From the NCBI GenBank assembly GCA_017517845.1, contig JAFWXW010000009.1, forward strand, positions 62,001-126,000: a DNA stretch of 64,000 nt, given 5' to 3'. Below are positions 45,092 through 53,577 of the stretch, in pieces; position 1 is the stretch's first letter, and each line of letters starts with the position of its first letter. Position numbers and translations under genes: made by a program. Below the pieces are notes generated by a model. The model was not told the DNA's origin. It ran no database searches and saw nothing but the letters and a program-made list of their open reading frames with translations. Origin of the DNA: Paludibacteraceae bacterium. Lineage in GTDB: Bacteria; Bacteroidota; Bacteroidia; Bacteroidales; Paludibacteraceae.

Positions 45092-45136
45092 GTTGATAAA
45101 TCCTTTTAAAATCACAAAAATAAATAAAAATTTCAC

Positions 45137-45144
45137 TATCTTTG
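45137..45144 (+). promoter_or_regulatory. -7 box of the argS promoter
   Basis: TATCTTTG, 21 bases before the argS ATG. It overlaps the upstream extension of the longest frame, supporting the ATG at 45165. Confidence 0.5.
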
Positions 45145-45164
45145 CACGTTTTATAAAACTTATT

Positions 45165-46949
45165 ATGGAAAAAGATTTAATTTTATCTGTAAAAAATGCA
45201 GTACAGGCATTGTACGGGGCAGAAATTGGTGATGCGCAAGTAACTCTTCAAAAGACAAAGAAAGAGTTTGTTGGTGACTGGACATTAGTGTGCTTTCCAC
45301 TGCTAAAAATTTCACGAAAAAATCCTGCTGTTACTGCAGAAGAAATAGGTGCATATTTAAAAGAAAATGATTCTAAAATCTCTGATTATAATGTAATCAA
45401 TGGTTTCTTGAACCTTTCTATCAATGCAAATTCATGGGTGGACCTTTTGGAAAATATTTCTAAAGACGAGAATTTTGGCTTCAAACCTGTAACTGAAAAT
45501 TCTCCACTTGTGATGATTGAATATTCTTCACCAAACACAAATAAACCACTTCACTTAGGCCACATTAGAAACAACCTTTTAGGCTTTAGCCTTTCAGAAA
45601 TTATGAAGGCAAATGGTTATAAAGTGGTGAAAACCAACATTGTAAACGACCGTGGTATTCACATTTGCAAATCTATGCTTGCATGGCAAAAATTTGGCAA
45701 TGGTGCTACTCCTGAGTCTATTGGTAAAAAAGGTGACCACTTGGTAGGCGACTATTACGTAGCGTTTGACAAGGCTTATAAGGCTGAGATTAAAGAACTT
45801 ATGGCTGGTGGCATGGACGAAGAAGAGGCTAAAAAAGAAGCTCCACTTATGAAAGAAGCACAAGAAATGCTTCGTAAATGGGAGGCAGGCGACGCTGAGG
45901 TGCGCACTCTTTGGAAAACCATGAATGACTGGGTTTATGCTGGTTTTGACGAAACATACAAACGCCTAGGTGTAGATTTCGACAAGATTTATTATGAATC
46001 TGATACATATCTTGTAGGTAAAGAAAAAGTGCTTTCTGGACTTGAAAAAGGCTTGTTCTTCAAAAAAGAAGACGGCTCTGTGTGGGCTGATATGACAGAC
46101 CAAGGTCTAGACCAAAAACTTCTGCTTCGTGCCGACGGTACTTCTGTGTATATGACTCAAGATATAGGTACTGCTACACTTCGTTTTTCAGATTTCCCAA
46201 TCGACAAAATGATTTATGTGGTAGGAAATGAGCAAAACTATCACTTCCAAGTGCTTTCTATTCTTCTAGACCGTCTTGGTATGGAGTGGGGTAAAGACCT
46301 AGTTCACTTCTCATACGGTATGGTTGAACTACCAGAAGGTAAAATGAAGAGTCGTGAAGGTACTGTAGTAGATGCCGACGACCTTGTTGACGAAATGGTG
46401 GGTACTGCTACCGAAATTTCTAAAGAACTTGGTAAACTTGATGGTCTTACAGGAGAAGAAATTTCTTCTATATGCGAAATGATTGGTCTTGGTGGTCTTA
46501 AATATTTTATCTTAAAAGTGGACCCTCGCAAAAACATGACCTTCAATCCAAAAGAGTCTATCGACTTCAATGGCAACACTGGTTCTTTCATTCAATATAC
46601 TCACGCTCGTATCTGCTCAGTGCTTCGTAAAGCTGCAGAACAAGGTATTTCTCTAGCTGAGTTAAACAAAGATATTGAACTTAAAGAAAAAGAAGTATCT
46701 CTAATTCAAGCACTTGCTGCATTCCCTGCAGTTGTGGCGCAAGCTGGTAAAGAATACAGTCCTTCTTTAATTGCCAACTATACATACGACCTAGTGAAAG
46801 AATACAACCAATTCTATCACGACTTCAGCATCCTAAAAGAAGAAAATGCAGACCTTAAAAATATGCGTCTAGTGCTTTCTGCCAACGTTGCGAAAGTGAT
46901 TAAGAGTGCGATGTCGTTGTTGGGAATACAAGTACCAACCAAAATGTAA
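45165..46949 (+). CDS. argS: Arginyl-tRNA synthetase
   Basis: 594 residues. N-terminal Add-1 domain, then the class I HIGH motif as HLGHIRNN in SSPNTNKPLHLGHIRNN (about residue 128), KMSKS region represented by GKMKSREGTVV, and the C-terminal anticodon-binding helices ending LGIQVPTKM. ATG 45165 follows the promoter box; the longer frame from 45084 is not supported. Confidence 0.97.
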   Translation: MEKDLILSVKNAVQALYGAEIGDAQVTLQKTKKEFVGDWTLVCFPLLKISRKNPAVTAEEIGAYLKENDSKISDYNVINGFLNLSINANSWVDLLENISKDENFGFKPVTENSPLVMIEYSSPNTNKPLHLGHIRNNLLGFSLSEIMKANGYKVVKTNIVNDRGIHICKSMLAWQKFGNGATPESIGKKGDHLVGDYYVAFDKAYKAEIKELMAGGMDEEEAKKEAPLMKEAQEMLRKWEAGDAEVRTLWKTMNDWVYAGFDETYKRLGVDFDKIYYESDTYLVGKEKVLSGLEKGLFFKKEDGSVWADMTDQGLDQKLLLRADGTSVYMTQDIGTATLRFSDFPIDKMIYVVGNEQNYHFQVLSILLDRLGMEWGKDLVHFSYGMVELPEGKMKSREGTVVDADDLVDEMVGTATEISKELGKLDGLTGEEISSICEMIGLGGLKYFILKVDPRKNMTFNPKESIDFNGNTGSFIQYTHARICSVLRKAAEQGISLAELNKDIELKEKEVSLIQALAAFPAVVAQAGKEYSPSLIANYTYDLVKEYNQFYHDFSILKEENADLKNMRLVLSANVAKVIKSAMSLLGIQVPTKM

Positions 46950-46970
46950 TTAGAATAAATATATCGATAA

Positions 46971-47004
46971 AAAAAGAATGATTCACCGAATCATTCTTTT
47001 TTTT
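46971..47004 (+). terminator. Terminator of argS
   Basis: AAAAAGAATGATTC pairs with GAATCATTCTTTTT, loop ACC, then more T. Confidence 0.92.
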
Positions 47005-47005
47005 A

Positions 47006-47039
47006 TAACTCCTAACTCCTAACTCCTAACTCCTAACTA
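47006..47039 (-). repeat. Heptamer array at the HD-protein stop
   Basis: Four TTAGGAG units read on the minus strand, directly after the TAG stop of the HD gene and abutting the argS terminator. Confidence 0.92.
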
Positions 47040-47570
47040 ATAAAACATCCTATACCAATCCTCAAATTGCTCCATATTCTGTTGTCCGTGCTTCGCAAGA
47101 GATGCTTTTACTCGTTCTATCGGTTTTTCTTCGCCTAGGTGTGTTTTAGAGAAGAATTTGTCGGCAAAGCAGATGATTTGTTCTTCTAATGAGATAGGGT
47201 AAAGCACTCTATCTAGTGGAAGAGGAAGATTTCTTTCTTTTATTGAAGTAGGGGTAAGACCACAACCAGTGTGGCGTTCTGCTATTTTGGCATGTTCCTC
47301 AAGACCCTCTGCACGTAAGATTTCCGCACCCAAAATGCCGTGACAGATATATGGTTCAGTACCGAAACAATAAATCCCAGGAGCATTGCAACGCACCACA
47401 CCTATATCGTGTAGTAGTGCGGCTTCTTCAAGAAACTTTAGGTCGATATTCCATTCTGGGTGACGTAATGCAATTTCTTTGGCTTTGTCAGCTACACTCT
47501 CGCCATGACTTATTAGAATTTTAAGTAATTCTTCGTTGCCTGCACAATATTTTTCTAATAATTTTCTCAT
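47037..47570 (-). CDS. HD-domain phosphohydrolase
   Basis: 177 residues. The metal site HD is in EEAALLHDIGVV; further histidines lie in ICHGILGAEIL and AERHTGCGL. The family acts on nucleotides or other phosphates; the substrate cannot be told. The start codon is preceded by a copy of the three-hairpin element, and the TAG stop runs straight into a heptamer array. Confidence 0.82.
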   Translation of the reverse strand: MRKLLEKYCAGNEELLKILISHGESVADKAKEIALRHPEWNIDLKFLEEAALLHDIGVVRCNAPGIYCFGTEPYICHGILGAEILRAEGLEEHAKIAERHTGCGLTPTSIKERNLPLPLDRVLYPISLEEQIICFADKFFSKTHLGEEKPIERVKASLAKHGQQNMEQFEDWYRMFY

Positions 47571-47594
47571 ATAATTACTCGCTATCGCTCGGTT

Positions 47595-47699
47595 GCACCC
47601 CTACGGGCGTGCCCTTGGGGGTGGAGCTCTTATACGGGCGTCGACGGGCTACGCCCTCTGACACCTGCCTACAATTAAGATAAACCCTCTACGAGGGTT
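47595..47699 (-). repeat. Three-hairpin element, copy 2 (leader of HD gene)
   Basis: On the minus strand: hairpin 1 AACCCTC-GTA-GAGGGTT (47683-47699), hairpin 2 CAGGTGTC, inner GGGC-GTA-GCCC, GACGCCCG (47632-47671), hairpin 3 GCACGCCC-GTA-GGGGTGC (47595-47623). It ends 25 bases before the HD ATG. Confidence 0.8.
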
Positions 47700-47854
47700 A
47701 AATTACTCACTACGCTCGTGATTAATGGCTGCATATTAGCTTCACTGAAGTTGCTCTCGTTCGGCATAATCAAAATAAATTTTGTTTTTGCTCTCACTTA
47801 TTCGCAACATTCGGCAATGATTAAGCACCCTTCGACAAGTTCAGTGACCGCGTC
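47700..47854 (-). repeat. Diverged element-C-like region
   Basis: Shares blocks with the two element C copies (ATTACTC, GCTCGTGATT, TGGCTGC, TCGGCATAA, GCTCTCACTT) but is longer and rearranged. It also contains CCTTCGACAAGTTCAGTG, a REP-like sequence. It fills the 300-base gap between the S41 protease and HD genes together with copy 2 of the three-hairpin element and a short heptamer array. Confidence 0.6.
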
Positions 47855-47875
47855 AACTCCTCACTCCTAACTAAT
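47855..47875 (-). repeat. Short heptamer array at the S41 protease stop
   Basis: TTAGGAG, TGAGGAG plus a partial unit; the protease stop TAG is the first codon of the array on the minus strand. Confidence 0.85.
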
Positions 47876-49502
47876 TAATCATTACCTCCAATGCTTTAGT
47901 TATAGTCTCATCTCTTGAGTTTAGTATAGGGTAGAACGCCTTGTCTCCAATGATATTTCTACAAATATAAGCCTTTAGGATATTATTAATCTCATCTGCA
48001 CATTCTGTTTGACCAGCAGTTTCAGATGTTAAGCCTTTGCTTTCTGCGTATTTATAAAACTGCAAATTGATGTTCTCCTTGTCTAGGTAGTCGCACAACT
48101 CATTGTAGTCTTTGAATTTCTTTAGAGTACTTCTGTTTTTATCTGAATATTGGAAGGCAAAACTATAAATATAACCTTTGTTTTGTGCCTCTGTGTAATA
48201 TGGAGTGTGACTTGTGGTATCCTGTGGAACAAAATAATCTGGCATAATACCGCCACCACCATAAACTACACGTCCATTTTTTGTGTAATATTTAATGCTA
48301 TCGCTTGCAACAATGCTATCAGAAGAGAAAAATTCACCATGTTCGTAGCGGTTCAAGATGTCTTTTTCGTATTCTTCCAAATTACCACCCTCGTATGGTT
48401 TTTGAATGCTTCTGCCAGATGGGGTATAATAATGAGCAATAGTAAGTCTCACCTCTGAACCATCTAATAGAGGCATTTGTTGTTGGACTAGTCCTTTCCC
48501 AAAGGATCTACGGCCAATAATAACACCACGATCTTGGTCTTGTATTGCACCAGCAAAAATTTCACTTGCAGAAGCAGACCATTCGTTTATAAGAACGTAA
48601 ACTTTAATATCCTTAAACATACCTTTGCCATTGGCAATGGCATCTTCTCTAGGATAACTTCTACCTTCTGTATATACTATAAGTTCACCTTTTTCTAGAA
48701 ATTCATTTATCATTTTTATGGCAGCGTGAAGATAACCACCAGAATTGTATCTTAGGTCTATCATAAATTCTTCACAGCCCATTTTCTTTAATTTAGTAAG
48801 TTCTGTAACAAACTCATTATATGTGTTAGCCCCAAAACGACTAACTTTTATATAGCCGATTTTAGGAGTTATAGGGTAGGCAATATCTACACTATTGACA
48901 GGAATATCTCCACGAGTAATGGTAAAATAAAGAGTCTCTTTACTAGAGCTACGTTTGATACCTACATTTACTTTGGTGTCTTTTTTACCCCTAAGAGTCT
49001 TTAAAACCTTATTATTATTTATATCCTTCCCAACAAAACTGCTGTCATTTACCTCTATGATGCGGTCGCCAGGTAGAATACCAACCTTTTCAGAAGGGCC
49101 ACCACTAATCACATCAACCACCATAATGGTGTCGTTCTGAATATTAAACTGAACGCCAATGCCGCTGAAACTTCCTTCCAAATCATCATTAGCCATCTCT
49201 ACTTCGTCTTTTGGCACATAGGTGCTATGTGGGTCTAGTTCTTCTAGAACCAATGGAATTATTTTTTCAGTCAGTTCCTCGGTTTTGATAGAATCCACAT
49301 ACATAGACTTAAGTAAGAACAACAAATAATTCAATTTATTAAAGTTGTTGCTACCCATAGGAAAAGTTGAAACCTGGGTATTACTAATCTCTGTATTAGA
49401 ATTAAGTGAATTACTAGCCTGATTTTCTCTAGGGAGCATAACTCCTAAAGTAATTCCCAAAGCGAGTGCCAATGATGCTATGATAGGATATTTATTTTTC
49501 AT
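47871..49502 (-). CDS. S41 C-terminal processing peptidase
   Basis: 543 residues. One N-terminal membrane helix or uncleaved signal (residues 6-22). A PDZ domain around 85-170 has FSGIGVQFNIQN and GPSEKVGILPGDRII. The S41 catalytic core includes YNSGGYLHAAIKMI, then INEWSASASEIFAGAIQ with the nucleophile serine and RRSFGKGLVQQQ with the catalytic lysine. CtpA-like proteases cut periplasmic proteins. It overlaps the dCMP deaminase gene by 11 bases. Confidence 0.92.
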   Translation of the reverse strand: MKNKYPIIASLALALGITLGVMLPRENQASNSLNSNTEISNTQVSTFPMGSNNFNKLNYLLFLLKSMYVDSIKTEELTEKIIPLVLEELDPHSTYVPKDEVEMANDDLEGSFSGIGVQFNIQNDTIMVVDVISGGPSEKVGILPGDRIIEVNDSSFVGKDINNNKVLKTLRGKKDTKVNVGIKRSSSKETLYFTITRGDIPVNSVDIAYPITPKIGYIKVSRFGANTYNEFVTELTKLKKMGCEEFMIDLRYNSGGYLHAAIKMINEFLEKGELIVYTEGRSYPREDAIANGKGMFKDIKVYVLINEWSASASEIFAGAIQDQDRGVIIGRRSFGKGLVQQQMPLLDGSEVRLTIAHYYTPSGRSIQKPYEGGNLEEYEKDILNRYEHGEFFSSDSIVASDSIKYYTKNGRVVYGGGGIMPDYFVPQDTTSHTPYYTEAQNKGYIYSFAFQYSDKNRSTLKKFKDYNELCDYLDKENINLQFYKYAESKGLTSETAGQTECADEINNILKAYICRNIIGDKAFYPILNSRDETITKALEVMIN

Positions 49503-49926
49503 CTTCTTTTAGTGGTAGGTGACAAACTTCCACTCCAGCTCTTTTTAATAAATCCAAACCATCAGTAACGTGATATTCTTCTGAATATACCACACGCACA
49601 ATGCCTGCTTGGATAATAAGTTTAGAACATTCTATACAAGGTGAAGTGGTTACATAAATAGTTGCTCCATCACTATTGTTGTGAGAACGAGCTACTTTGG
49701 TTATTGCGTTAGCCTCTGCGTGCAGAACGTATGGTTTAGTCTTGAAATTATCATCTTCACAGATATTCTCAAAACCACAAGGAGTGCCATTGAAACCATC
49801 AGAAATTATCATTCTGTCTTTCACTAAGATTGCACCCACTTGTCTGCGTTCACAGTATGAGTTCTCTGCCCATACGTATGCCATACGCATGTATCTTTTG
49901 TCTATTTTTTCTTGTTTTTCGTCCAT
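49492..49926 (-). CDS. dCMP deaminase family protein
   Basis: 144 residues. Zinc-binding motifs HAEANAITKVA and TSPCIECSKLI define the cytidine/deoxycytidylate deaminase family; the N-terminal RYMRMAYVWAENSYC and VGAILVKDRMIISDGFNGTP fit dCMP deaminase, which makes dUMP for dTMP synthesis. It sits between the exchanger (1-base overlap) and the S41 protease (11-base overlap), so all three are one operon. Confidence 0.92.
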   Translation of the reverse strand: MDEKQEKIDKRYMRMAYVWAENSYCERRQVGAILVKDRMIISDGFNGTPCGFENICEDDNFKTKPYVLHAEANAITKVARSHNNSDGATIYVTTSPCIECSKLIIQAGIVRVVYSEEYHVTDGLDLLKRAGVEVCHLPLKEDEK

Positions 49927-50915
49927 TATTGTAAAAGTAGAATTACGTATGCTGCGTAAGACGCTAACATTATAAATCCAGAAAATCTACTCAATGTAGA
50001 GTAATTTTTATTATCAATAGATTTATTTTTATTAATTATATTTCTAAATGGGATAACAGATAATGCCAACATTGCTGCAAAAATAATCATCCAGCAGAAG
50101 TCATAATTGAATGTGCTGAAATCGAAATTTTGAATAGGTGTGATAATAGCAGAAGCACCAATAACGAATAAAATATTAAAGATATTTGAACCAACTACGT
50201 TACCTATGGCAATATCATTTTCTTTTCTAATAGCCGCCATAATGGAAGTGGCAAGTTCTGGAACACTAGTGCCAAATGCAACTACAGTAACAGAAATAAT
50301 TCTTTCTGAAACTCCGAAGTATTTAGCAATCTCAATGGCTGATTCTATAAGTAGATTTGCACCGATAGTTAATGCCCCGCATGATGCTATAATCATTAAA
50401 ACAGCACTAATCATTTTCATCTCAGGTTTTGTATCAGTATCTTCAACTTTTGTGTCTTCTTGTTTAATTTCTTTCTTTCCTTTGTAAATAGAATATGATA
50501 CGAATGCAATGATTATAGATATCAATAATATTCCTTCGCATCGACTGATTAAGTTGTCTTGTGTGATGATATAAAATAATAGCGAACAGAAAATCATAAA
50601 TGGAATATCCATTTTTACTGATGTTCTATTTACTGCCATTGGAAGGATTAAAGCAGTTAAGCCAAGTATAAGACCTATGTTTGCGATATTAGAACCAACA
50701 ACATTCCCCAAGCTAATCTCTGGGTGACCTTGTAGAGCAGATTGACAAGAAACTATAAATTCTGGAGAAGAAGTGCCAAATGCCACTATAGTCATACCAA
50801 TAATAAGTGAAGGAACTTTAAAGCGTTTAGCAATTGCTACGCCTCCTTTTACTAAATAGTCGCCACCTACTATAAGAAGTGCTAGTCCTGCGATTAAGTA
50901 TAAATACGTTAACAT
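49926..50915 (-). CDS. CaCA-family Na+/Ca2+ exchanger
   Basis: 329 residues, about ten membrane helices in two inverted halves. The two alpha-repeats are visible: IVAFGTSSPEFIVSCQSAL...GNVVGSNIANIGLILG and VVAFGTSVPELATSIMAAI...GNVVGSNIFNILFVIG. The central loop KEIKQEDTKVEDTDTKPEMK is charged and cytosolic. It exchanges Ca2+ for Na+ or H+ (direction not visible). Confidence 0.93.
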   Translation of the reverse strand: MLTYLYLIAGLALLIVGGDYLVKGGVAIAKRFKVPSLIIGMTIVAFGTSSPEFIVSCQSALQGHPEISLGNVVGSNIANIGLILGLTALILPMAVNRTSVKMDIPFMIFCSLLFYIITQDNLISRCEGILLISIIIAFVSYSIYKGKKEIKQEDTKVEDTDTKPEMKMISAVLMIIASCGALTIGANLLIESAIEIAKYFGVSERIISVTVVAFGTSVPELATSIMAAIRKENDIAIGNVVGSNIFNILFVIGASAIITPIQNFDFSTFNYDFCWMIIFAAMLALSVIPFRNIINKNKSIDNKNYSTLSRFSGFIMLASYAAYVILLLQ

Positions 50916-50944
50916 GTATATATTGATTATGATTAATCATTATT

Positions 50945-50970
50945 GTAGGGACAATGAGTGCATTGTCCGT
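50945..50970 (-). repeat. Short palindromic repeat, copy 2 (GGACAATG hairpin)
   Basis: Reverse complement of 13853-13878 with one base changed in the loop. It lies between the divergent exchanger and apbE genes. Confidence 0.75.
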
Positions 50971-51001
50971 TATAATCTTGCAAAGTTAACTATTTTTTGT
51001 G

Positions 51002-51009
51002 TACCTTTG
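51002..51009 (+). promoter_or_regulatory. -7 box of the apbE promoter
   Basis: TACCTTTG, 21 bases before the ATG at 51031; a CTTG lies 21 bases upstream of it. Confidence 0.6.
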
Positions 51010-51030
51010 CTAAAAAAATATACAAAAAAA

Positions 51031-51948
51031 ATGAAAAGACTATTTTTAGCAACACTTATAATTCTCACTCTTGCTTCTTGCCATAAAAGAGCAGAATACA
51101 AAAAATCTGCAGGCAAGATTTTTGGCACTTATTATGCCATTACATATCAGTCTTCAGAAGACCTTTCTATGGGAATGAAAGAGGTAATGGACAATGTAAA
51201 CAATTCACTTTCCACTTTTAATAAAAATTCAGTGATTTCTAAGATTAATTCTAATGAAGATGTAGTCTTGGATTCATTGTTTATCAATATGTTTACCAAG
51301 GCTATGGAGATTTCAGAATTAACAGAAGGGGCTTTTGATATTACTGTTGCACCTCTGGTAAACGCGTGGGGTTTTGGGTTTAAACCAAATGAAGAAAAGC
51401 AATGGTTGTCTGCTGCCGAGGTGGATAGTATAAAACAGTTTGTAGGATATAAAAAGGTGTGGATAGAAGGTGAGAAGGTTGTGAAATCAGACCCACGTGT
51501 TCAGTTGGATGCTTCTGCTATAGCCAAAGGTTATGGTTGTGATTTGGTTGCAGAGTATTTGCGTGCTATGGGGTGTGAAAATTTTATGGTAGATATAGGT
51601 GGAGAATTAGTTATTTCTGGGGTTAATCCCAATGGCAAAAAATGGAGAGTGGGAGTGAGCAAACCAGAAAATACTACAGAAAACAACGTGGTTGAAGTGC
51701 TTGAAGTAACAGATTGTGCCGTGGCAACATCTGGCAACTACAGACAGTTTTACCAAACAGAAGACGGAATGGTAGGTCACACTATAGACCCTCGCACAGG
51801 TCGTCCTGCTGTGAATAATATTCTTAGTGCCACTATCATTGCTCCCACTTGTATGGAAGCTGATGCCCTTGCCACTGCCGCCATGGTAGTGTCAGATTCT
51901 CTTGTGATTAGCTCTTGGGGAAGAGAGAGTAGGTTGATTTACAAATAA
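51031..51948 (+). CDS. apbE: FAD:protein FMN transferase
   Basis: 305 residues, lipoprotein signal MKRLFLATLIILTLASC (lipobox LASC, Cys17). ApbE splits FAD and attaches FMN to a Thr in SGAT-type motifs. Family motifs: GTYYAITYQ, LSTFNKNSVISKIN, GAFDITVAPLVNAWGF, LDASAIAKGYGCDLVAEYL, MVDIGGELVISG, and HTIDPRTGRP with TCMEADALATAAMV. Its probable clients NqrB, NqrC, RnfD and RnfG are encoded in this window. The upstream extension of the frame crosses the promoter, so ATG 51031 was chosen. Confidence 0.95.
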   Translation: MKRLFLATLIILTLASCHKRAEYKKSAGKIFGTYYAITYQSSEDLSMGMKEVMDNVNNSLSTFNKNSVISKINSNEDVVLDSLFINMFTKAMEISELTEGAFDITVAPLVNAWGFGFKPNEEKQWLSAAEVDSIKQFVGYKKVWIEGEKVVKSDPRVQLDASAIAKGYGCDLVAEYLRAMGCENFMVDIGGELVISGVNPNGKKWRVGVSKPENTTENNVVEVLEVTDCAVATSGNYRQFYQTEDGMVGHTIDPRTGRPAVNNILSATIIAPTCMEADALATAAMVVSDSLVISSWGRESRLIYK

Positions 51949-51980
51949 ATCGTTGATTGAAAGAAAAATACCATAATTCT

Positions 51981-52011
51981 ATTGTTATTTTCTAAAATTA
52001 TTGTACCTTTG
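51981..52011 (+). promoter_or_regulatory. Promoter of the candidate ncRNA at 52018
   Basis: ATTG (51981-51984), 19 bases, TACCTTTG (52004-52011), the same layout as the tRNA-His promoter. Confidence 0.75.
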
Positions 52012-52017
52012 CAGTGG

Positions 52018-52161
52018 ATAGTTAGACGCAAAACTCTCGGATAGTTCGATTCGTGCAGAAATCCCCGCCCGCGATGTGGTCCACCTCTAATATGGTTAAA
52101 ACAGAGTTGCGCAAATCTGGGGTAGAAATATAAAGGCAGTTGATTTTCAACTGTCTTTTTT
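52018..52161 (+). ncRNA. Candidate structured RNA of about 144 nt
   Basis: A consensus promoter precedes and a terminator ends this region, and no plausible ORF lies on the plus strand. It is richer in G+C than its surroundings (for example CCCCGCCCGCG). ACTCT near 52032 can pair with AGAGT near 52107 with flanking GC pairs, closing a large domain. GGATAGTT occurs twice, 24 bases apart (from 52016 and 52040). It could be a 6S-like RNA, for which Bacteroidota have a divergent form, but I cannot confirm this. It is not recognisable as SRP RNA, tmRNA or RNase P. Confidence 0.6.
52135..52161. terminator. Terminator of the ncRNA, shared with convergent gene
   Basis: GGCAGTTGA/TCAACTGTC with one wobble, 3-base loop, then TTTTTT. 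The last codons of the minus-strand gene at 52147 lie in the same stem. Confidence 0.85.
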
Positions 52162-52545
52162 CGTTATACAATAGTGAACATACTTTTTGTTTCTTCGTTG
52201 TCCAACAATAATCTTTACACAACCAATGTCTTTAAGTTCTGCTGAGAGTTCTACAATCTCATTAAAACGCATTTTAATTTGTTTTTTAGAATGAGGTTTG
52301 TCTCTACGGATATACGCTGCATTACTTATTGCTTTAGTTACATTAAGTGCTGCTAGAGTAGATTCATACTTTTTAGAAGCATGAGTTGCGGTTTCTTCTA
52401 TGGAATAGAAATCGAAATGTACTAGTTGATTTTTTAGGGCTTTGCAACGAACAGAACTGCCTATTAAATGTTGAAGTTTATCTATAATAATAGCTCTACG
52501 CTCGTAAACTTCTTCCTTTGAAATTCCTTTTGGTATTTTTATCAT
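52147..52545 (-). CDS. Conserved protein of unknown function (132 aa)
   Basis: 132 residues, basic, mostly helical; begins MIKIPKGISKEEVYERRAII and has SIEETATHASKKYESTLAALNVTKAI in the middle and a basic C-terminus (VGQRRNKKYVHYCITKK). Proteins with this start and a similar SITETAxHAS segment occur in Prevotella and Bacteroides as hypothetical proteins; I do not recognise a function. It stands alone and ends inside the ncRNA terminator. Confidence 0.75.
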   Translation of the reverse strand: MIKIPKGISKEEVYERRAIIIDKLQHLIGSSVRCKALKNQLVHFDFYSIEETATHASKKYESTLAALNVTKAISNAAYIRRDKPHSKKQIKMRFNEIVELSAELKDIGCVKIIVGQRRNKKYVHYCITKKDS

Positions 52546-52654
52546 TGACTAAGAAATGATGGGTTAATAAAAAAGTGAATAAAATATTGATACACAAAGG
52601 TATACAATTTATTCTTTGTGTGCAAGTAATATCTGGTTAAGTTTATTTAGTTTA

Positions 52655-53560
52655 CTATTTATTGTTTTTTAAGTAATCTAGAGCTTCCGTTGCTTGTTGT
52701 GATATTTGGGGGTCCCTAGATTTCTTTACCATCTTGTAATACTTTTTAGCGTTTTTATAATCACCCAATGTTTCATATAGATATGCAACATTGAAGACTA
52801 CTAAATAGTCGTTAGGAGTGTTTTTAAGAATGTTTAAATATGAGTTTAAAGCTCCTTGTATATCTCCATTATTGTATAATATAGCAGCCTTATCTGCTAA
52901 ATACATAGTGTTATTTGGGTAAATTTCTAGTGCTATATCTGTTAATTGTTCTGCAAATAAGGTTTGTCCTGCATCTAAAAATGCAACAATATAATGTTGT
53001 GTTGAATTAATAATAGTAGTATCAGCTTCAATTCCTAAAGGTTTATTTAGAGTCCAATCCCAATTACCTTTGTTCTTTTTGTGTTGTATAAAGATTTTTT
53101 CTAATGTATTAAAACATTCTTTGTACGAATCAGAATAATTAAATAATAATTTTGCTTTGCCATAGTAAAAATCTAATCTATTAGGATATAGTGCTATACC
53201 TTCATCAATTTTATCATATCCTTTTTGTAACAAAGCTTCATCGTAGTTCATGTTAGAAATAAAATAGCCAACTGTATTTCCAGTTGAATCTGTGATGGCT
53301 AACGATTCTTTTTCTGGAGTTTCTTTTGTAAAAGATACAATCTCTTTCTCTGATTCATAAAAATAGTAATTTAACCATAAAGCATATATTTCTGCTTGTT
53401 TAGGTTCTGTATTTTCCCAATTTTCTAAATAAACTTTTAATGAATCTTGTTTGCCTTGTTGTAATAATTCTACAGCTTTGGTATATTGTGTAGGTTCTTG
53501 GGCATTACATGTTATGATTGAAGAAATGAAAAATAGAATGACTAAAGTTAGATTTTTCAT
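52655..53560 (-). CDS. Exported TPR protein
   Basis: 301 residues with a signal peptide (MKNLTLVILFFISSIITCNAQ). TPR motifs are clear at the C-terminus: NTMYLADKAAILYNNGDIQGALNSYLNILKNTPND and YLVVFNVAYLYETLGDYKNAKKYYKMVKK. The N-terminal half is not recognisable. It lies 17 bases downstream of the MBL hydrolase gene and may be co-transcribed. Role unknown; TPR proteins usually hold partners. Confidence 0.8.
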   Translation of the reverse strand: MKNLTLVILFFISSIITCNAQEPTQYTKAVELLQQGKQDSLKVYLENWENTEPKQAEIYALWLNYYFYESEKEIVSFTKETPEKESLAITDSTGNTVGYFISNMNYDEALLQKGYDKIDEGIALYPNRLDFYYGKAKLLFNYSDSYKECFNTLEKIFIQHKKNKGNWDWTLNKPLGIEADTTIINSTQHYIVAFLDAGQTLFAEQLTDIALEIYPNNTMYLADKAAILYNNGDIQGALNSYLNILKNTPNDYLVVFNVAYLYETLGDYKNAKKYYKMVKKSRDPQISQQATEALDYLKNNK

Positions 53561-53577
53561 GGTTTTATATTATTCTT

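Noticed and set aside
52040..52070. AGTTCGATTC resembling a tRNA T-arm
   Set aside because: The flanking bases cannot form a T-stem and no other tRNA arms fit.
52022..52222. 66-codon minus-strand ORF across the ncRNA region
   Set aside because: It overlaps the end of the 132-aa gene in another frame, has no promoter, and its residues resemble no protein; the plus-strand RNA reading is better supported.
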